DNA of 64,000 bases, from IMG/VR virus record IMGVR_UViG_3300023179_000082, positions 1 to 64,000 of that record. One strand, written 5' to 3'. The stretch is from a virus. Shown in pieces: positions 63,791 through 64,000 of the stretch (within the stretch, counting starts at the first letter, position 1; each line of letters starts with the position of its first letter). A program made the position numbers and the translations under genes. Under the pieces are notes generated by a model. That model had not been told where the DNA came from. It searched no databases and saw only the letters and a program-made list of their open reading frames with translations.

Positions 63791-64000
63791 ATGGCACTTA
63801 AACCACTTAATTCAGTCGGCGGTTTCTCAGTAGGGGAAATTCCATCAAACGTTATTTTAGGTAATGGAGATATTACCACTTCAAATGGTAACTTTAGCTA
63901 CAGTATAGCTGCAGGAAATGTTCTTACAAACAATTTAAAGTATGCTAATGGATCACCATGGGATCTACAAGAAGCAGCAGGTGCTAACAAACAAATCCAA
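63791..64000 (+). CDS. Fibre-like structural protein, 5' part only
   Basis: Open to the window edge (70 codons). MALKPLNSVGGFSVGE, then NVILGNGDITTSNGNFS and GSPWDLQEAAGANKQIQ: the end resembles the GSNTQLQYN-type turns of the neighbouring fibre, so it is probably another fibre or fibre-associated protein. AGGA and a perfect TATAAATA lie upstream, so the start is well supported. Confidence 0.75.
   Translation, partial: MALKPLNSVGGFSVGEIPSNVILGNGDITTSNGNFSYSIAAGNVLTNNLKYANGSPWDLQEAAGANKQIQ

Noticed and set aside
1-64000. tRNA genes, integrase, transposons, toxin-antitoxin or anti-defence genes
   Set aside because: I read through the gaps on both strands and saw no cloverleaf, recombinase motif or known defence domain. 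Small unrecognised ORFs cannot be excluded.

Overview
The window is a 64 kb piece of an AT-rich, tailed dsDNA phage genome of the T4 superfamily (contractile-tailed myovirus), most like the marine and freshwater T4-like phages (cyanophage and pelagiphage type). The evidence is a near-complete set of T4-type morphogenesis genes (gp6, gp25, gp5, gp53, a gp48/54-type protein, gp26, portal gp20, protease gp21, scaffold gp22, capsid gp23), the T4-type late sigma factor gp55, the gp46/gp47 recombination nuclease, and repeated T4-type late promoter octamers (TATAAATA and close variants). I found no tRNA, rRNA, integrase, transposase or CRISPR array. The host cannot be read from the sequence.

Layout. 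1-34976 is a leftward late block: a truncated tail-fibre-like gene, two small structural genes, one enormous ORF of 6387 codons, then the baseplate genes gp6, gp25, gp5-like spike, an 898-aa baseplate protein, gp53 and a gp48/54-like tube initiator. 35134-39753 is a rightward block of gp55, gp47, gp46 and a small nuclease. 39754-40371 has no ORF but folds into many helices, including long-range ones resembling a group I intron core. 40372-41417 is a leftward pair: gp26 and a 75-codon ORF joined by what looks like a programmed -1 frameshift (slippery heptamer, 7-nt spacer, 10-bp stem). 41487-50756 is a rightward block with the presumed tape measure (carrying a peptidoglycan-hydrolase domain), portal, core proteins, protease, scaffold and major capsid protein. 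50.8-58.0 kb is accessory: a homing endonuclease, a 1480-aa LamG/glycine-rich adhesin, a fatty-acid desaturase and a 56-aa ORF. A leftward zinc-finger gene (degenerate HNH) sits at 58.1-58.4 kb. 58484-64000 holds a 1751-aa repeat-rich fibre and the start of another fibre-like gene.

How the parts work together. gp55 would direct RNA polymerase to the late octamers in front of the structural genes. Portal, core proteins, gp21, gp22 and gp23 build and mature the prohead. gp26 and its frameshift product are placed next to the tape measure, as tail assembly chaperones are in lambda-type phages. The spike protein has no lysozyme domain, while the tape-measure candidate has a glucosaminidase-like domain, so wall digestion may have moved between tail parts. 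Very large, modular surface proteins (giant ORF, LamG adhesin, fibres) probably make host contact. The desaturase is a metabolic gene placed among late genes. The points most worth following are the frameshift signal, the structured RNA, the late promoters that abut start codons (predicted leaderless mRNAs), the giant ORF and the desaturase.
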